Of a stretch of 64,000 nucleotides of DNA, positions 6,949-17,213 are shown piece after piece. The stretch is from assembly GCA_024707075.1 (NCBI GenBank), contig JANQAK010000003.1, forward strand, positions 1,798,001 to 1,862,000, read 5' to 3'. Each line of letters starts with the position of its first letter. Within the stretch, counting starts at the first letter, position 1. The notes beneath the pieces are model-generated. The model had not been told where the DNA came from. It searched no databases and was given only the letters and a program-made list of their open reading frames with translations. The stretch is from Afipia sp. Its GTDB lineage: Bacteria > Pseudomonadota > Alphaproteobacteria > Rhizobiales > Xanthobacteraceae. Both the position numbers and the translations under genes were made by a program.

Positions 6949-9887
6949 ATGAGCGAAGCCGATTTCCAGCTCCATGGAATTCGCGATCCGCGCCTTGCGG
7001 TTCACGCGACGAACGCCATGCCGGCATGGGTCTGGTCGCTCGACGGCGCGCGCGTTCTCTGGGCCAATGCCGCAGGCGCCCGTCTGTTCGGCACGCGCAA
7101 CGCCGCTGTCCTCGCGGAGCGGACCATCGGCCCCGCGGACCCGCATCGCCGTCAGGCCGCTCAACTCGCCGCGCGGCTCTCGCCATCCAGCCCGGCGCGC
7201 CTTGAACGGCTGCGCGGCTTCGGCGCGCCGCTCGGCCGCTTGCTGACATGCTCATGCGCGCGGCTGATCTTTGCCGACGGAAGCAGCGGACTTCTCATCG
7301 CCGCCGCCGAACCTGCCGGCCGTCCGCTGCCGCTCACCGAGCGCCTCGCCAGTCTGGTCGAGAGCATCGCGATGCCGGCCATGATCTTCACGCCGAACGG
7401 CGCGCTGGCCGGGGTCAACGAACCCGCGAAACGTTTCGCCGCGCTGCTTAGCGATCTCACCGGACCCGGCTTCGACGACGCGCGCAGCGGCGCGCTGCGC
7501 GACGGACAATCGGTGATGCAGATGGATCTCGGCCGCGTCACGGTGCATCGCGTCGGCAGCGCAGACGCAACCGCGCTGGTCGCCCTGATCGGGGCGGTGA
7601 TCGTGCCGAATCCGATACCCAAGCCTGTGCCCGTGGTGATCGCGCCGGATGCCGGGACAGCGACGATCAGCGAGCCTGTGGCCGAACAGGCCGCGCCGGC
7701 TGCGGAGACCGTATCGGCGGAGGAGCCTGTTCCGGCCGAAGTTGCGAGCGAACCGATCACCGATGTTCCGCATGATGACACGATGCGCGAACGATCGATG
7801 GAGCCGTCCGGCGATGTGATGCCGGTGGACGTGTTCGAATCCGTGTTCGATGAAACGCCCGCGCAGGACTCTGCGGTTGAGAAAGTCTCCGAGACCACGG
7901 CCCCGCCCGAGGAATCGGAACAGGACGGCGCAGCCGCGCACGACAGCGTGCAAGAAGCCGCTCAAGATAGCGTGCAAGAGACGGTTCAGGACAATATGGA
8001 CGAGCCGCCGCCTTCACCGCCCGATACGGTGCAGGCCGTCGGCAGCAACCAAGACAACGTCCCGAACGACGAATTTCCGAAACAACAGGCCAAGCCCCCG
8101 TGGACATTCCGCAGAACGTCGTACCGTTTCCCATGGCCGAACCGAAATCGCCCACATTGACGCCGGTCGAGAGCAACGCGTTCGACGAACTGGCGCGGCG
8201 GCTGTCGGCGCGCCTCGAAGGCGAGGTCGCAAGCGAAGCTGCGCCGGACAACACCGCATCATCGGATTCGCTCGCGGCCGATGCCGCGATTCCGGAAATC
8301 GAAACTCCATCCCGGATGGAGACGGAATATCCCGCCGCATTCACACCGCGCGAGCCTGCCCCCCCGCGCGCGAATTCCGCACAGGATACGCTGCTGCTCG
8401 ATCGCCTGCCCGTCGGCGTGCTGATCTACCGGCTGGACCGGCTGATCTACGCCAACAGCGCGTTTCTCAATTCAACCGGCTATGACAGCCTGCACACGCT
8501 TGCCGAGGCCGGCGGCCTCGATGCGCTGACCGTCGAGGCCGGCGCCGGCTCCGCCAGCAGTACATCGGAGACAGGGACGCCGGTGGTGATCGCGGCGACC
8601 AGCGAGAGCGGACCCGACAAGGGCCAGCCTGTCGATGCACGGCTGTTCGCGATCACATGGGACAATGAGCCGGCGCACGCGCTGGTGTTTTCCGGCCCGC
8701 GCAGCGAGGCTCGTCCCGCGCCGCGCGTCGAACCCGCAGCGGTCGTCGCGCCTGTCGCGGTTCAGACCGAAGACACCACGCAGGCCGAGGATCTCGCCAC
8801 CATTCTCGACACCACGACCGAAGGCGTCGTGATCTTCGACGGCGAAGGCCGTCTCACGTCCTGCAATCGCAGCGCCGAGGCGCTGTTCGGCCGCAATGAC
8901 ACTGAAATCGCAGCGCTCAATCTCGCCGACCTGTTCGCGCCGGAAAGCCAGCGCGCGGTGCTGGATTATCTGGAGAGCGTCAAGGCGACCAACGTCGCGA
9001 GCCTGCTCGACCACGGCCGCGACATGCTGGGCCGGGTGCGCGACGGCGGCACCATTCCACTGTCGATGACGATGGGCCGGACTCGGCCCGGCAGCGAGCG
9101 CTTCTTTGCGATCTTCCGCGACCTCACGCAGACGAAGAAGAACGAAGGCGAATTGATGCAGGCGCGGCGGCAGGCCGAGCGCGCGACCAGCGCAAAGGCC
9201 GACATTCTGGCGCGGATCAGCCACGAGGTCCGCATGCCGCTCAACGCCATCATCGGCTTCTCCGACGTGATGATCGACGAGCGGTTCGGCGCGCTCGGCA
9301 ACGAACGCTATGTCGAATACATGAAGGACATCCGCGCCTCCGGCCAGCGGGTGATGGCGATCATCGACGACCTGCTCGATCTCACGCGCATCGAGTCCGG
9401 CAAGATGGAACTGTCGTTCGCGAGCCAGGACCTCAACAGCATGGTCGAACAATGCGTCGCGGTGATGCAGCCGCAGGCCAACCGCGAACGCATCATCATC
9501 CGCACCTCGCTGGCTCATTCGCTGCCAACGGTGAAGGCGGATGCGCGCGCGCTGCGCCAGATCGCGCTGAACCTGATCGGCAATTCGATCCATCTCGCCA
9601 ATGCCGGCGGACAGGTCATCGTCTCCACCGCCACCACGGACTTCGGCGACATCGTGCTGCGTGTCCGCGACACCGGCCCCGGCCTCAACGACAACGAGAT
9701 CGCCGCCGCAATGGCGCCCTTCCGCACGCCGGGCGCATCCGACCAGACCGCCGACGGCTCCGTGGTGAATCTGTCGCTGACCAAGGCGCTGGTGGAAGCC
9801 AACCGCGCGCAGTTCCACATCAAGACCGCGCCGCATTCCGGCACGCTGATCGAGGTGGTATTCTCACACGCCAGCGCGATCGCGTGA
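6949..9887 (+). pseudogene. PAS-domain sensor histidine kinase (PdhS/DivJ-like), interrupted by a frameshift
   Basis: Restored, this is one protein of about 979 residues. PAS-like segments lie near the N-terminus (WVWSLDGARVLWANAAG; SIAMPAMIFTPNGALAGVN), followed by a long acidic Ala/Pro/Glu-rich linker, two more PAS domains (LPVGVLIYRLDRLIYANSAF; TTEGVVIFDGEGRLTSCNRS), a HisKA H-box (SHEVRMPLNAIIGFSD, phospho-His codon at 9222) and an HATPase domain with a diverged N-box (LNLIGNSI) and G1 box (DTGPGLND). The frame breaks in a run of five C at 8095-8099: before it reads ...QQAKPP, and the natural continuation VDIPQNVVPF is one base out. One extra C rejoins them. The ATG at 6949 is preferred over a TTG at 6940. 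No transmembrane helix is obvious, so it is probably cytosolic. Resemblance to the PdhS/PleC/DivJ cell-cycle kinases is inferred from architecture. Confidence 0.78.
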
Positions 9888-10027
9888 GCTTTCTGGAATC
9901 ACTCTAAATCCGTGGCCTCGCGACATAGCGCCGCGTGAATATGCACGCGCCGTGCGTTACAGACACCGGCATCACTGCGCGCTGCAACGCTCAAGCCGCA
10001 TCGCTCGTCAAAGCCGGAGCACCAATC

Positions 10028-11053
10028 ATGTCACGAACCCGCATTCTCGCAGCCGCAACTGCCATCGCATCGGCGATCACTCTGAATGCCGGAGCATTCG
10101 CCCAATCCGGCGAGGTCAACGTTTACAGCTATCGTGAAAACAAGCTGGTGCAGCCACTGATCGATGCGTTCACGCAGGACACCGGCATCAGGGTCAACGT
10201 GGTCTCGGCGAGTTCAGGCCTCGAGCAGCGCATCAAGGCCGAGGGCGCCAACAGTCCTGCCGACGTGCTGCTGACGGTGGACATCGGCCGCCTCGACGAA
10301 GCTGTGCAGGCCGGCGTGACCCAGCCGATCAAGTCCGAGGTGATCGAAAAAATCGTGCCGGCGCAATACCGCGATCCCGACGGCCACTGGGCCGGCATCG
10401 CGATGCGCGCGCGCGTGATCTATGCCTCGAAGGATCGCGTGAAGCAGGACGCTATCACCTATGAGGAATTGGCCGATCCGAAATGGAAGGGCAAGATCTG
10501 CATCCGCTCCGGCCAGCACATCTACAACAACGCGCTGTTCGCGGCCTATGCCGCCCATCACAGCGAAGCCAAAGCAGAAGAATGGCTGCGCGGCGTGAAA
10601 GCCAATCTCGCGCAGAAGCCATCCGGCGGCGACCGCGAGACCGCGCGTGATGTCGCGGCCGGCAAATGCGACATCGGCATCGGCAACACCTATTACTGGG
10701 CGCTGATGATGAACCACGACGCCGACAAGAAACCGTGGGCGGAAGCCACCAAGGTGATCTTGCCGACCTTCGCGGGCGGCGGCACCCATGTGAACCTGTC
10801 CGGCGTGCTACTGGCGAAGAACGCGCCCAACAGGGCGAACGCCGTCAAGCTGATCGAATGGCTCGTGAGCGAAAAGGCGCAGCAGCTCTATGCCGACGCC
10901 AACTACGAATATCCGGTGCGCGCCGGCGTCGCCGTCAATCCGACCATCGCCGGTTACGGCAAGCTGAATGCGGACACCCTGCCAATCGCGAAGATCGGCG
11001 CCAGCCGCAAGGCCGCTTCGGCGCTGGTGGACAAGGTCGGGTTTGATAATTGA
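10028..11053 (+). CDS. fbpA: Iron(III)-type ABC transporter substrate-binding protein
   Basis: Periplasmic solute-binding protein of the Fe(3+)/FbpA-FutA class, 341 residues. A signal peptide ends at A-F-A near residue 29. The mature start GEVNVYSYRENKLVQPLIDA and the YRDPDGHWAGIAMRARVIYA region are characteristic. The paired-tyrosine region GNTYYWALM near residue 220 matches the ligand-binding tyrosines of this family. The frame opens further upstream, but the start at 10028 has GGAG nine bases ahead and fits the signal peptide. The two-domain permease gene follows after a repeat-filled gap. No ATPase partner is adjacent, so the transporter must borrow one encoded elsewhere. Confidence 0.88.
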   Translation: MSRTRILAAATAIASAITLNAGAFAQSGEVNVYSYRENKLVQPLIDAFTQDTGIRVNVVSASSGLEQRIKAEGANSPADVLLTVDIGRLDEAVQAGVTQPIKSEVIEKIVPAQYRDPDGHWAGIAMRARVIYASKDRVKQDAITYEELADPKWKGKICIRSGQHIYNNALFAAYAAHHSEAKAEEWLRGVKANLAQKPSGGDRETARDVAAGKCDIGIGNTYYWALMMNHDADKKPWAEATKVILPTFAGGGTHVNLSGVLLAKNAPNRANAVKLIEWLVSEKAQQLYADANYEYPVRAGVAVNPTIAGYGKLNADTLPIAKIGASRKAASALVDKVGFDN

Positions 11054-11090
11054 TCGCCTGATCCCGTGATTCCCATCGTAACGAGCGTTT

Positions 11091-11460
11091 TGTCATGGCC
11101 GGGCTTGTCCCGGCCATCCACGTCTTTTCCGGTTCACAGTGACAACAAGACGTGGATACCCGGCACGCAGACAAGTTTACGCAGTCTGCGACTGCTATGG
11201 CCGGGCATGACGGACGCGAGATTCCATTTTTTTCCGCATAAAGAACTGCCCCTCACCCCAACCCTCTCCCCGCAAGCGGGGAGAGGGAGTTCACCTCACA
11301 TGACGATGATGCGTGTTCATCGTTCCCTCCCCCTTGCGGGGGAGAGTCAGGGAGGGGGGTGAACCGCACACTCAGTACTCGTATATACCCCTCTCTCCAC
11401 CTCTCCCCCGCGAAAAGGGCGTTCACGCCCGTCTTCGACGGGCTATGGGGGAGAGAGCAG
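11091..11460. repeat. Cluster of palindromic intergenic repeats
   Basis: Four separate palindromic units fill the gap between the iron-type binding-protein and permease genes. One (11091-11213) opens with GTCATGGCCGGG and closes with its inverse CCGGGCATGAC, with inner CACGTCTT/AAGACGTG arms. The second is a 12-bp stem CCCTCTCCCCGC/GCGGGGAGAGGG at 11262-11287. The third (about 11325-11346) is CCCTCCCCC-TTGC-GGGGGAGAG. The fourth, imperfect one spans 11392-11460 and ends next to the permease start. These are the REP-like families common in this bacterial group. They may attenuate permease expression. Confidence 0.8.
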
Positions 11461-11467
11461 ATCGCGC

Positions 11468-13153
11468 ATGGATCAACCATCTGCATCTTTCATCTCCGAA
11501 CCGTTTCCTGTGACCACCACACGCCTCGCACAGCCCGCCGTCTCGACGCTCGCGGTCTTCACCGCGGCGCTTGTCGCCATGCCGGTGCTCGCCATCGTCG
11601 TGCTCGCGGCCCAGCCCGCGCCCGATGTCTGGCAACACCTCATCGACTACGTGCTGCCGCTGGCGCTGCGCGACACCGCGCTGCTGCTGTTTGGCGTCGG
11701 ACTCATCGCACTGATCGCGGGCGCGGTCCCCGCGTGGCTGATCTCGGTGCATAACTTCCCCGGACGCCGGCTGCTGCTCTGGCTGCTGCCGTTGCCGCTG
11801 GCGATCCCGACCTACATCGCGGCCTATGTCTATGTCGATCTGTTCGAGCCCTTTGGCCTCGTTCACCGCACGCTGACACTGTGGCTTCCGCCGCGCGATG
11901 CGCTGGCACTTCTGCCCAATCTGCGTTCGCTGCCGGGCGCGATCTTCATCATTGGCCTGGTGCTTTATCCTTACGTTTACCTGTCGGCGCGCGCGACCTT
12001 CCAGTTGCAGAGCGCGGAGTTCGCCGAGGCCGCGCGCTCACTGGGCGCGAGCCGCTGGAACATCTTCTTGCGCATCTCGCTGCCGATGGCGCGTCCGGCG
12101 CTTGCCGTCGGCCTCGCCCTGGTCGCGCTGGAAACGCTGAACGACATCGGCGCCAGCGAATATCTCGGCGTGCGCACGCTCACCGTGTCGATCTTCACGA
12201 CATGGCTCAACCGCGGCAGCCTCTCCGGCGCGGCGCAACTGTCCTGCCTGGTGCTGGCCATCGTCGCAGGCCTGATCGCGATGGAGCGCTACGGCCGCCG
12301 CAATGCCGTCACGGAATTTTCCTCGGAGAGTCCGCGGCTGACCGCACGCGCCACGCTAAGCGGCTTCAGGGGCTGGCTAATATTCGCCGCATGCGCCCTG
12401 CCGGTGTTGCTCGGCTTCATCGTGCCGCTGCTGTTTCTGCTGAACCAGAGCCTGCACCGCTCGTTGTTGACGGTCGATACCACCATCTGGCGCGACGCGT
12501 TCAACTCGGTGACGTTTGCGGCGCTCGCGACGCTTGTTGCGCTCGCGCTTGGATTCGCAACGATCCTCGCCATGCGCTGGCGTCCCGGCGCGTGGCGATC
12601 GTTTGCGGCGAATATCGCGCAGATGGGCTACGCGCTGCCCGGGCTGGTGCTGGCGCTCGGTCTGCTCGCTCCCGTCCTTGCGATCGACAATGGACTGAAC
12701 ACCTTCGCCGCGTGGCTTGGACTGTCACTGCCCGGCCTCGTGCTGATGGGATCTGGCGCGGCCGTTGTGACGGCTTACGTGATCCGCTTTCTCGCGGTTC
12801 CGACGGGCTTCATCAGGGCCGGCTTCGAGCGGATTCCACGCGACTATGATGACAGCGCCCGCAGCGCAGGCGCCAGCGAGATGACCGCCATGCGGCGCAT
12901 TCATCTGCCGCTGCTGCGCCCGGCGCTGCTGGGAGCCGCGATAGTCGTGTTCGTCGATTGCCTGAAGGAATTGCCGGCGACGCTGCTGCTGCGGCCGATG
13001 AACGTCGAGACGCTGGCGACCTCGATCTATCAATATGCCAGCCGCGGCAGCTTCGAGGATGGCGCACTCGCTGCGCTGCTGATCGTGGCGGCGAGCATCG
13101 GCCCGGTGGCATGGCTGACGCGGTTCTCGGATATTCCGCAGGGACCGGCGTGA
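11468..13153 (+). CDS. fbpB: Iron(III)-type ABC transporter permease (fused two-domain)
   Basis: A 561-residue inner-membrane protein with about twelve helices and two MetI-type permease domains, as in FbpB/SfuB proteins. Each half carries an EAA loop that contacts the ATPase: EAARSLGASRWNIFLRISLP at about residue 195 and SARSAGASEMTAMRRIHLPL at about 465. It works with the periplasmic binding protein encoded just upstream to import chelated iron or a similar cation. It is separated from that gene by 414 bases of repeats instead of the usual short spacer, so expression may be partly uncoupled. The ATPase gene is absent here. Confidence 0.9.
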   Translation: MDQPSASFISEPFPVTTTRLAQPAVSTLAVFTAALVAMPVLAIVVLAAQPAPDVWQHLIDYVLPLALRDTALLLFGVGLIALIAGAVPAWLISVHNFPGRRLLLWLLPLPLAIPTYIAAYVYVDLFEPFGLVHRTLTLWLPPRDALALLPNLRSLPGAIFIIGLVLYPYVYLSARATFQLQSAEFAEAARSLGASRWNIFLRISLPMARPALAVGLALVALETLNDIGASEYLGVRTLTVSIFTTWLNRGSLSGAAQLSCLVLAIVAGLIAMERYGRRNAVTEFSSESPRLTARATLSGFRGWLIFAACALPVLLGFIVPLLFLLNQSLHRSLLTVDTTIWRDAFNSVTFAALATLVALALGFATILAMRWRPGAWRSFAANIAQMGYALPGLVLALGLLAPVLAIDNGLNTFAAWLGLSLPGLVLMGSGAAVVTAYVIRFLAVPTGFIRAGFERIPRDYDDSARSAGASEMTAMRRIHLPLLRPALLGAAIVVFVDCLKELPATLLLRPMNVETLATSIYQYASRGSFEDGALAALLIVAASIGPVAWLTRFSDIPQGPA

Positions 13154-13171
13154 GTCTCAACAATACAGATT

Positions 13172-13200
13172 GTCATTGCCGGGCTTGACCCGGCAATGAC
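13172..13200. terminator. Perfect hairpin between convergent genes (repeat-type)
   Basis: GTCATTGCCGGG - CTTGA - CCCGGCAATGAC, a perfect 12-bp stem between the convergent permease and scoB genes. There is no T run, so it may act as a bidirectional roadblock or simply be a copy of the GTCATTGCCGGG interspersed repeat. Confidence 0.5.
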
Positions 13201-13227
13201 GAACGGATGGTGGTGCTAAAAACAGCG

Positions 13228-13878
13228 TCACGCGTTCTTCAGCGCCACCCGGAAACTGGCTTCGGTCTTGGCCTTCACCTCATCGAGGGTGACGCCGTCC
13301 GCAAGCTCGATCAGCGCCATGCCGTCCTTGCCGTGCCTGTCGATGGTGAACACCGCCAGATCGGTGACCACCATGTCCACCACGCGCTCGCCGGTCAGCG
13401 GCAGATTGCAGCGGTGCAGCAGCTTCGGGCCGTCCTTGGCCGAATGCTCCATCACCACGACCACGCGCTTGACGCCCGCGACGAGGTCCATTGCGCCCCC
13501 CATGCCCTTGACCATCTTGCCAGGGATCATCCAGTTGGCGAGATCGCCGGTTTCGGACACCTGCATGGCACCAAGAATGGAGAGGTCGATATGGCCGCCG
13601 CGCACCATCGCGAACGGATCCGAGCTGGAGAAATAGCTGGTGATCGGAAGCTCGGTCACCGTCTGCTTGCCGGCGTTGATGAGGTCGGGATCTTCCTCGC
13701 CCTCATAGGGAAACGGCCCCATGCCGAGCATGCCGTTCTCGCTCTGTAGCGCGACGTCGACGCCGTCGGGAATGTAGTTCGAGACCAGCGTCGGAATGCC
13801 GATGCCGAGGTTGACGTAGTAGCCGTCGCGCAATTCCTTCGCAGCGCGAGCGGCCATCTGTTCGCGGGTCCAGGCCAT
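13228..13878 (-). CDS. scoB: 3-oxoacid CoA-transferase subunit B
   Basis: Beta subunit of succinyl-CoA:3-ketoacid CoA-transferase, which moves CoA from succinyl-CoA to acetoacetate in ketone-body use. The 216 residues carry [15 protein letters not shown] and the catalytic-glutamate region [11 protein letters not shown] at about residues 43-53, then [14 protein letters not shown] and [18 protein letters not shown]. The start codon overlaps the scoA stop (TGATG), implying translational coupling. Spurious codons extend the frame further upstream, inside scoA. Confidence 0.95.
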   Translation of the reverse strand: MAWTREQMAARAAKELRDGYYVNLGIGIPTLVSNYIPDGVDVALQSENGMLGMGPFPYEGEEDPDLINAGKQTVTELPITSYFSSSDPFAMVRGGHIDLSILGAMQVSETGDLANWMIPGKMVKGMGGAMDLVAGVKRVVVVMEHSAKDGPKLLHRCNLPLTGERVVDMVVTDLAVFTIDRHGKDGMALIELADGVTLDEVKAKTEASFRVALKNA

Positions 13879-14618
13879 CAGACTTCCTCTCCAGTTCCGG
13901 CGGGCGCCTTGTTCGTGTCGAGCCGCTTGCGCGTGGTGCGCTGCTCGATCCGCTTCAGCTTCGGATCGACCGCGATGATGCGCTTCACGAAAATGCCAGG
14001 GGTGTGGATGTGATCGGGATCGATCTGGCCCGCAGGCACCAGATGCTCGACTTCCGCGACCGTCACCCTTGCCGCCGTCGCCATCATCGGATTGAAGTTG
14101 CGCGCGGTCTTCCGGTACACGAGGTTGCCTGCGGTATCGCCCTTCCAAGCGTGCACGATGGCGAGATCGGCGAACAGTGATCGCTCCATGATGTATTTCT
14201 CGCCGTCGAATTCCTTCACTTCCTTGCCTTCGGCAATCAGCGTGCCGACGCCGGTCTTGGTGTAGAAGGCCGGAATGCCGGCGCCGCCGGCGCGGATGCG
14301 CTCGGCCAGCGTGCCCTGCGGATTGAACTCAAGCTCGAGCTCGCCCGCGAGGTACTGCTGCGCGAACAGCTTGTTCTCGCCGACATAGGACGAAATCATC
14401 TTCTTGATCTGCCGGGTCTCGAGCAGGCGGCTGAGACCGATGCCATCGACGCCGGCGTTGTTGGAAATCACCGTCAGGTTCTTGACTCCTGACTCGCGCA
14501 GCGCGTCGGACAGCACCTCGGCAATACCGCAAAGCCCGAAACCACCGGACATGATCGTCATGCCGTCCTTGAGAACGCCATCGAGCGCGGATTTCGCGTC
14601 GGGGAAAACCTTGTTCAT
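13878..14618 (-). CDS. scoA: 3-oxoacid CoA-transferase subunit A
   Basis: Alpha subunit of the same CoA-transferase, 246 residues. Family motifs are [12 protein letters not shown] at about 26-37 (the CoA-binding glycine loop), [35 protein letters not shown] and [15 protein letters not shown]. The start at 14618 ([12 protein letters not shown]) matches the family N-terminus; an in-frame extension to 14687 looks spurious. First gene of the scoAB pair, followed by scoB with one overlapping base. Confidence 0.95.
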   Translation of the reverse strand: MNKVFPDAKSALDGVLKDGMTIMSGGFGLCGIAEVLSDALRESGVKNLTVISNNAGVDGIGLSRLLETRQIKKMISSYVGENKLFAQQYLAGELELEFNPQGTLAERIRAGGAGIPAFYTKTGVGTLIAEGKEVKEFDGEKYIMERSLFADLAIVHAWKGDTAGNLVYRKTARNFNPMMATAARVTVAEVEHLVPAGQIDPDHIHTPGIFVKRIIAVDPKLKRIEQRTTRKRLDTNKAPAGTGEEV

Positions 14619-14896
14619 GATGCTGCAACCTGATGGGAGAATAGGCGGGCCGGTGGCTTGTGGGCGATTATTAGGCGGAATCTTCAAGGCGCGTCAATCA
14701 CGCTGCCGCGTCCCCACCCCGGCGGTTATGCCACAGCTTCGCTCACCCCCTGTGTTTCGGCATCTTCCGGATTTGTGGTCTGGATAGAGGGCTTTAAGGC
14801 CACGGACGGCCTTGAAAGCGTCAAGAAAAGCAATCAAGTTGCCTGCCTGCGCTGCGGCGGGACACCCGCCGATGCTCCACACCGCAAACCTGCCGG

Positions 14897-17029
14897 ATGA
14901 ACTCATTGACGATGGCCCAAGGGATAAAGCGCCTCGGGATGCCGATTGCGGCATTGCTCGCTGCCGCGCTGATCGGCCTGATCGCCATTTCGTGGATGAT
15001 CGACCAGAACGCCGTGCGGCTGTCCGTCGAGCGGCAGATCCGCGCCGTGACCGGCCTCGACCTCAAGGTCGATGGCGATGTCCGCGTGTCGGTGTTTCCC
15101 GGCAGTTCCATCACCTTGCGGCAGGTCGGGCTGAAAGGCGCCGGATCGCGCGGCGGCGGCATTGTCGACGAACCGCTCACTGTCGATGAACTGACCGCCA
15201 ACCTGCGCCTGCTGCCGCTGCTGATGCGGCGCTACGAGATCGCCGACGTCACGCTGGAGCGTCCGCGCATCAACGTGAAGCGCACTGCCGACGGCCGCAG
15301 CAACTGGGCTCCCATCATCGAGACGCTGGCGCGCACCATCAAGCCCGGCATCGACAGCCCGGTGTCGTTCTCCGAAATCCTCATCAAGGACGGCGTCCTC
15401 ACCTATCAGAACGATGCGCGCAACATCGATGAAACCATCGACGGCATCGACCTGTCGCTGGCATGGCCGTCGATCTCGCGTTCCTTCGCCGCCACCGGCC
15501 AGTTCGACTGGCGGGGCGAACGCATCGACGGCAGCCTCAGCATCGCGGATTTCATCGCCGCGTTGTCCGGTGACCGCTCCGGCATCAAGGTCCGCGTCGC
15601 CAGCGCGCCGCTGAAATTCGCCTTCGACGGCGCGATCGCCAACCGCACCAGCCTGCTGATGGAAGGCACGCTCAGTGCCGACAGCCCGTCGCTACGCAAC
15701 GCGCTGCGCTGGACCGGACAGCCCGCGCCCGGCACCGGCGGACTGGGACGGTTTTCGCTCAAGGCGCGCACCAATGTGGTGGGCGAGTCGATCGCGCTGA
15801 CCAACGTCAATCTCGAACTCGACGGCAACACCGCCGAAGGCGTCATCACCTACAGCAACAACGACCGCCAGACCGTGCAGGCGACCCTCGCCGCCGATGC
15901 GCTCGACTTCACGCCCTATATCGACACCGTGCGCCTGCTCGCCAGCGGTGCGCGCGACTGGAACCGGCAATTGTTCGACTTGCGCGGCCTCTCCGCCACC
16001 GATCTCGACATGCGCCTGTCGGCCGCGAAGGTGACCATCGGCCCTTCGAAACTGGGACGCACCGCGCTCGGCGCCAATCTGCGCAACGGCACGCTGGCGC
16101 TGAGCATCGGCGAAGCGCAAATCTACGGCGGCATTCTCAAGGGATCGTTCGGCATCGCGCGGGCAGACAGCGACGCCGATGTCAAAGCCCAGTTCCAGTT
16201 CACCGATGTGGATCTTGCAAGCTGCGCCAGCGAACTGTTCGGCGTCAGCCGGCTCACCGGACGCGGCAACCTCAACTTCGCGCTGGAAGCCACCGGCGCC
16301 AGCCCGTTCGCGCTGGCGCAGTCGCTCGACGGCACCGCGACGTTGACGGGCCGCGACGGCGCCATTGGCGGCCTCAACGTCGAACAGTTGTTGCGACGGC
16401 TGGAGCGCCGCCCGCTGTCGGGCGCGGGCAACTTCCGCACCGGATCGACACCGTTCAACGCGCTGAACATCGCCATCCGTTTCAGGGATGGCGTCGCCAC
16501 CGCCGAGGATGCCCAGCTTGAGGGCGCGACCACGCGCATCATGCTCACCGGCACCGCCTCGGTGCCGTCGCGCGAATACGATCTGAAAGGCGTTGCCAGT
16601 CTTGTGGTCGCCAGCGATGCACCACCGGCGTTTCAACTGCCGTTCGTGGTGCAGGGTCCATGGGACGATCCGCTGATTTTCCCGGATTCGGATTCGCTGA
16701 TCCGCCGCTCGCCGGCCTCCGCGCCGCTGCTGGATTCGCTGAAAGACCGCAAGACACGCGACGCGGTGAAATCCGTCATCGACCGCTTTACCGGCGGCGG
16801 AAAAAAGCCGGCCGCTGAGCCTGTGGCGCAACCGCAGGCCACGATTCCGCAGCCGGTGTTGCCACCGCCTGTTCCACCCGTTGTTCCTGCTGCGGCTCCG
16901 GTGCCGGCCGACACGCCTGTACCCGCTGCGGAGACAACACCTTCGGGAGCACCGGCACCGGCCTCTGACATGCCCGCCAATCTACCGCCACCCACTGCGG
17001 CCGAGTCTCATCCGGACAAGGCGGATTAA
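14897..17029 (+). CDS. AsmA family protein
   Basis: A 710-residue envelope protein of the AsmA family. One N-terminal membrane anchor (MPIAALLAAALIGLIAISWM, about residues 15-34) is followed by a large periplasmic beta-rich domain with repeated G-x-L-x-L strand patterns. Family segments include RQIRAVTGLDLKVDGDV near the anchor and NVEQLLRRLERRPLSGAG in the C-terminal AsmA_2 region. The last 100 residues are a low-complexity Pro/Ala tail. AsmA proteins are now viewed as bridge-like lipid transporters between inner and outer membranes; the role here is inferred. ATGs at 14897 and 14912 are both possible starts. It is divergent from scoA and monocistronic. Confidence 0.88.
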   Translation: MNSLTMAQGIKRLGMPIAALLAAALIGLIAISWMIDQNAVRLSVERQIRAVTGLDLKVDGDVRVSVFPGSSITLRQVGLKGAGSRGGGIVDEPLTVDELTANLRLLPLLMRRYEIADVTLERPRINVKRTADGRSNWAPIIETLARTIKPGIDSPVSFSEILIKDGVLTYQNDARNIDETIDGIDLSLAWPSISRSFAATGQFDWRGERIDGSLSIADFIAALSGDRSGIKVRVASAPLKFAFDGAIANRTSLLMEGTLSADSPSLRNALRWTGQPAPGTGGLGRFSLKARTNVVGESIALTNVNLELDGNTAEGVITYSNNDRQTVQATLAADALDFTPYIDTVRLLASGARDWNRQLFDLRGLSATDLDMRLSAAKVTIGPSKLGRTALGANLRNGTLALSIGEAQIYGGILKGSFGIARADSDADVKAQFQFTDVDLASCASELFGVSRLTGRGNLNFALEATGASPFALAQSLDGTATLTGRDGAIGGLNVEQLLRRLERRPLSGAGNFRTGSTPFNALNIAIRFRDGVATAEDAQLEGATTRIMLTGTASVPSREYDLKGVASLVVASDAPPAFQLPFVVQGPWDDPLIFPDSDSLIRRSPASAPLLDSLKDRKTRDAVKSVIDRFTGGGKKPAAEPVAQPQATIPQPVLPPPVPPVVPAAAPVPADTPVPAAETTPSGAPAPASDMPANLPPPTAAESHPDKAD

Positions 17030-17050
17030 AGCGCCGCGGCGTGATCTTGC

Positions 17051-17185
17051 GTCGTCCCGGCGCAGGCCGGGACCCATAACCACCAATCTCGCGATTTTAC
17101 AAAGACCGTTGCAAATTTTTGTTGGAAACAGCTTCGCTAAACGCGGGTGTCAGGGAGTATGGGTCCCGGCCTGCGCCGGGACGAC
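17051..17185. repeat. Long inverted repeat with self-complementary arms
   Basis: A 27-bp arm at 17051-17077 is perfectly inverted at 17159-17185 across an 81-base spacer. Each arm is itself a hairpin (CCCGGCGCAGGCCGGG and its inverse), so it can form two small hairpins or one large cruciform. It lies between the convergent AsmA and potI genes, where it could end transcription from both sides. Confidence 0.85.
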
Positions 17186-17213
17186 TCGTGGAGAGATGTC
17201 GCGATAAAAAACC

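Noticed and set aside
8472..9836. 454-codon open frame opposite the histidine kinase
   Set aside because: Reads as low-complexity antisense with no domain; the plus-strand kinase has H-box, N-box and PAS motifs.
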